DNA of 8,540 nt from Thermoplasmata archaeon (GTDB taxonomy: Archaea > Thermoplasmatota > Thermoplasmata > Thermoplasmatales > Thermoplasmataceae). The notes beneath the pieces are model-generated. The model saw only the letters and a list, made by a program, of their open reading frames with translations, was not told the DNA's origin and made no database searches. The stretch's first letter is position 1. Every line of letters starts with the position of its first letter. Positions 7,977-8,540 of this stretch are shown here, piece after piece. Both the position numbers and the translations under genes were made by a program. The stretch lies in NCBI GenBank assembly GCA_021811505.1, contig JAJZOM010000097.1:1-8540 (forward strand), written 5' to 3'.

Positions 7977-8453
7977 TCAGTAGTCGTCGCGGGATTGTCT
8001 TCCGCCTCTGTTCTGGTTGTTGTAGTATCCGCCTCTTCCGCCGCTGCCGCCACTGCCACCGCCGCCGCTTCGGAATGGTCTTCTTCCCCGGAAGTTGCTT
8101 TCGTATTCTTTCTCGCTCATGTCGAGTTCTTCGTTAACTTCCGTGATTTCTTCTTCCCCAGCTTTGAGTGAACCATATTTCCCTACGTTGAGTCTCATGT
8201 GTCCTCTTACCTGGGATATGTATCCGTTGTCTATGTAAAGGGTTTCTCCGTTCTTAGCCTGACTGGCCTGTTCTCCCCAAAGTGACAGTATAATCTTCCC
8301 GGTTTCGTCACCTATGTAAACCTCAGTTACGGATTTCTCTTCTCCAAATCTGGTCTGGATCTCCTTTGGCTCTCCTTTGCTTATTACCTTTGCCAGGACA
8401 TTTACTCTTCTGGATTCTGGTGTCAGGTCTTTTATTTTGGTAGTTCCGTCCAT
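7977..8453 (-). CDS. ssb: Single-stranded DNA-binding protein, single OB fold with Gly-rich tail
   Basis: Coats and protects single-stranded DNA during replication, repair and recombination. The 158-residue protein has one OB fold (about 1-108), an acidic linker (about 99-118, rich in Glu) and a Gly/Arg-rich tail (about 121-158) ending SRDDY. The fold closely resembles the Sulfolobus SSB and the short Ferroplasma type: KIKDLTPESRRVNV, EIQTRFGEEKSVTE, then VYIGDETGKIILSLWGE. Trp59 in SLWG matches the base-stacking tryptophan of the Sulfolobus protein; the position of the second stacking tryptophan seems to be Tyr78. The tail has RGG-like steps and Tyr-Tyr, and its acidic end recalls the partner-binding tips of other SSBs, though it is not the bacterial DDIPF. 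ATG 8453 is preferred over the longer TTG 8501 frame, whose extra 16 residues (starting MPMCVCLLY) do not fit the family and run across the promoter. The tail-to-tail ligase gene is a functional neighbour but not co-transcribed. Confidence 0.92.
   Translation of the reverse strand: MDGTTKIKDLTPESRRVNVLAKVISKGEPKEIQTRFGEEKSVTEVYIGDETGKIILSLWGEQASQAKNGETLYIDNGYISQVRGHMRLNVGKYGSLKAGEEEITEVNEELDMSEKEYESNFRGRRPFRSGGGGSGGSGGRGGYYNNQNRGGRQSRDDY
8040..8072 (-). repeat. Low-complexity glycine-codon tract in ssb
   Basis: A GC-rich run of GGN and AGN codons encodes the Gly/Ser stretch of about residues 128-141 of the SSB tail (read as GGGGSGGSGGRGG). It is a codon-level simple repeat inside a disordered tail, prone to length change between strains, and not a mobile or structural element. 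Confidence 0.6.
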
Positions 8454-8471
8454 TCTATTACTTCCTTTTTG

Positions 8472-8481
8472 TCTATATAGA
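8472..8481 (-). promoter_or_regulatory. Proximal TATA-like palindrome upstream of ssb
   Basis: The perfect 10-base palindrome tctatataga is centred about 23-24 bases upstream of ATG 8453 and could direct a leaderless ssb transcript. It is one of two candidate boxes for this gene. A purine-rich stretch, aaggaag, lies between it and the ATG (8459-8465 region, read on the minus strand) and could act as a ribosome binding site only for a longer transcript from the distal box. Confidence 0.4.
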
Positions 8482-8505
8482 AGACAAACGCACATTGGCA
8501 ATATG

Positions 8506-8517
8506 TATATAAATAAT
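8506..8517 (-). promoter_or_regulatory. Distal TATA box upstream of ssb
   Basis: Read on the minus strand, attatttatata is the better match to the archaeal TATA consensus. A start about 25 bases downstream would fall near 8484 and give a leader of about 30 bases that includes the palindrome at 8472-8481 and the aaggaag stretch before the ATG. This would make ssb the one leadered mRNA in the window. Confidence 0.45.
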
Positions 8518-8540
8518 CTGTAAAATTCTTGAACCGGAAG

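Noticed and set aside
8454..8501. TTG 8501 start of ssb
   Set aside because: The extra residues have no match to SSB N-termini and are encoded by promoter-like sequence.
1..8540. A novel defence, mobile or multi-gene system
   Set aside because: All seven genes belong to known families, each seems singly transcribed, and there are no repeats, integrase, toxin-antitoxin pair or CRISPR units.

Overview
The window reads as a chromosomal stretch of an archaeon, most likely a member of the Thermoplasmatales or a close relative. The case rests on an archaeal-type leucyl-tRNA synthetase, an archaeal-type ATP-dependent DNA ligase, a single-OB-fold SSB of the Sulfolobus/Ferroplasma kind, a member of the geranylgeranyl reductase family (archaeal lipid saturation), and TATA-box promoters placed about 24-28 bases upstream of start codons with no leader and no Shine-Dalgarno. 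Base composition looks moderate and even along the window. I see no foreign-looking island, insertion sequence, tRNA or rRNA gene, or CRISPR array.

Layout, left to right. (1) Positions 1-996, +: C-terminal part of leuS, cut by the window edge. (2) 1042-3015, +: a bifunctional class II aldolase/short-chain dehydrogenase fusion of the RhaD-alcohol dehydrogenase type. (3) 3008-3979, -: a short FAD-dependent geranylgeranyl-reductase-family protein whose end overlaps gene 2 tail to tail by 8 bases. (4) 4032-4811, +: truA, divergent from gene 3 across 52 bases that hold one central TATA-like element. (5) 4812-4983: a 172-base gap with a promoter at its right end and a faint coding-like remnant. (6) 4984-6174, +: a 12-helix major facilitator transporter. 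(7) 6197-7966, +: ATP-dependent DNA ligase. (8) 7977-8453, -: SSB, converging on the ligase with a 10-base gap, its promoter at the right end of the window.

The genes do not form one pathway. Two concern translation (leuS, truA), two DNA replication and repair (lig, ssb), two metabolism (the aldolase-dehydrogenase and the reductase) and one transport. Almost every gene seems to have its own promoter, so the region is a run of single-gene units rather than an operon. The most informative feature is regulatory: start codons chosen from TATA-box spacing are in several cases TTG or GTG and differ from the longest open frames. I did not find a novel multi-gene system. The best leads are the shared divergent promoter, the atypical reductase, and the remnant upstream of the transporter.
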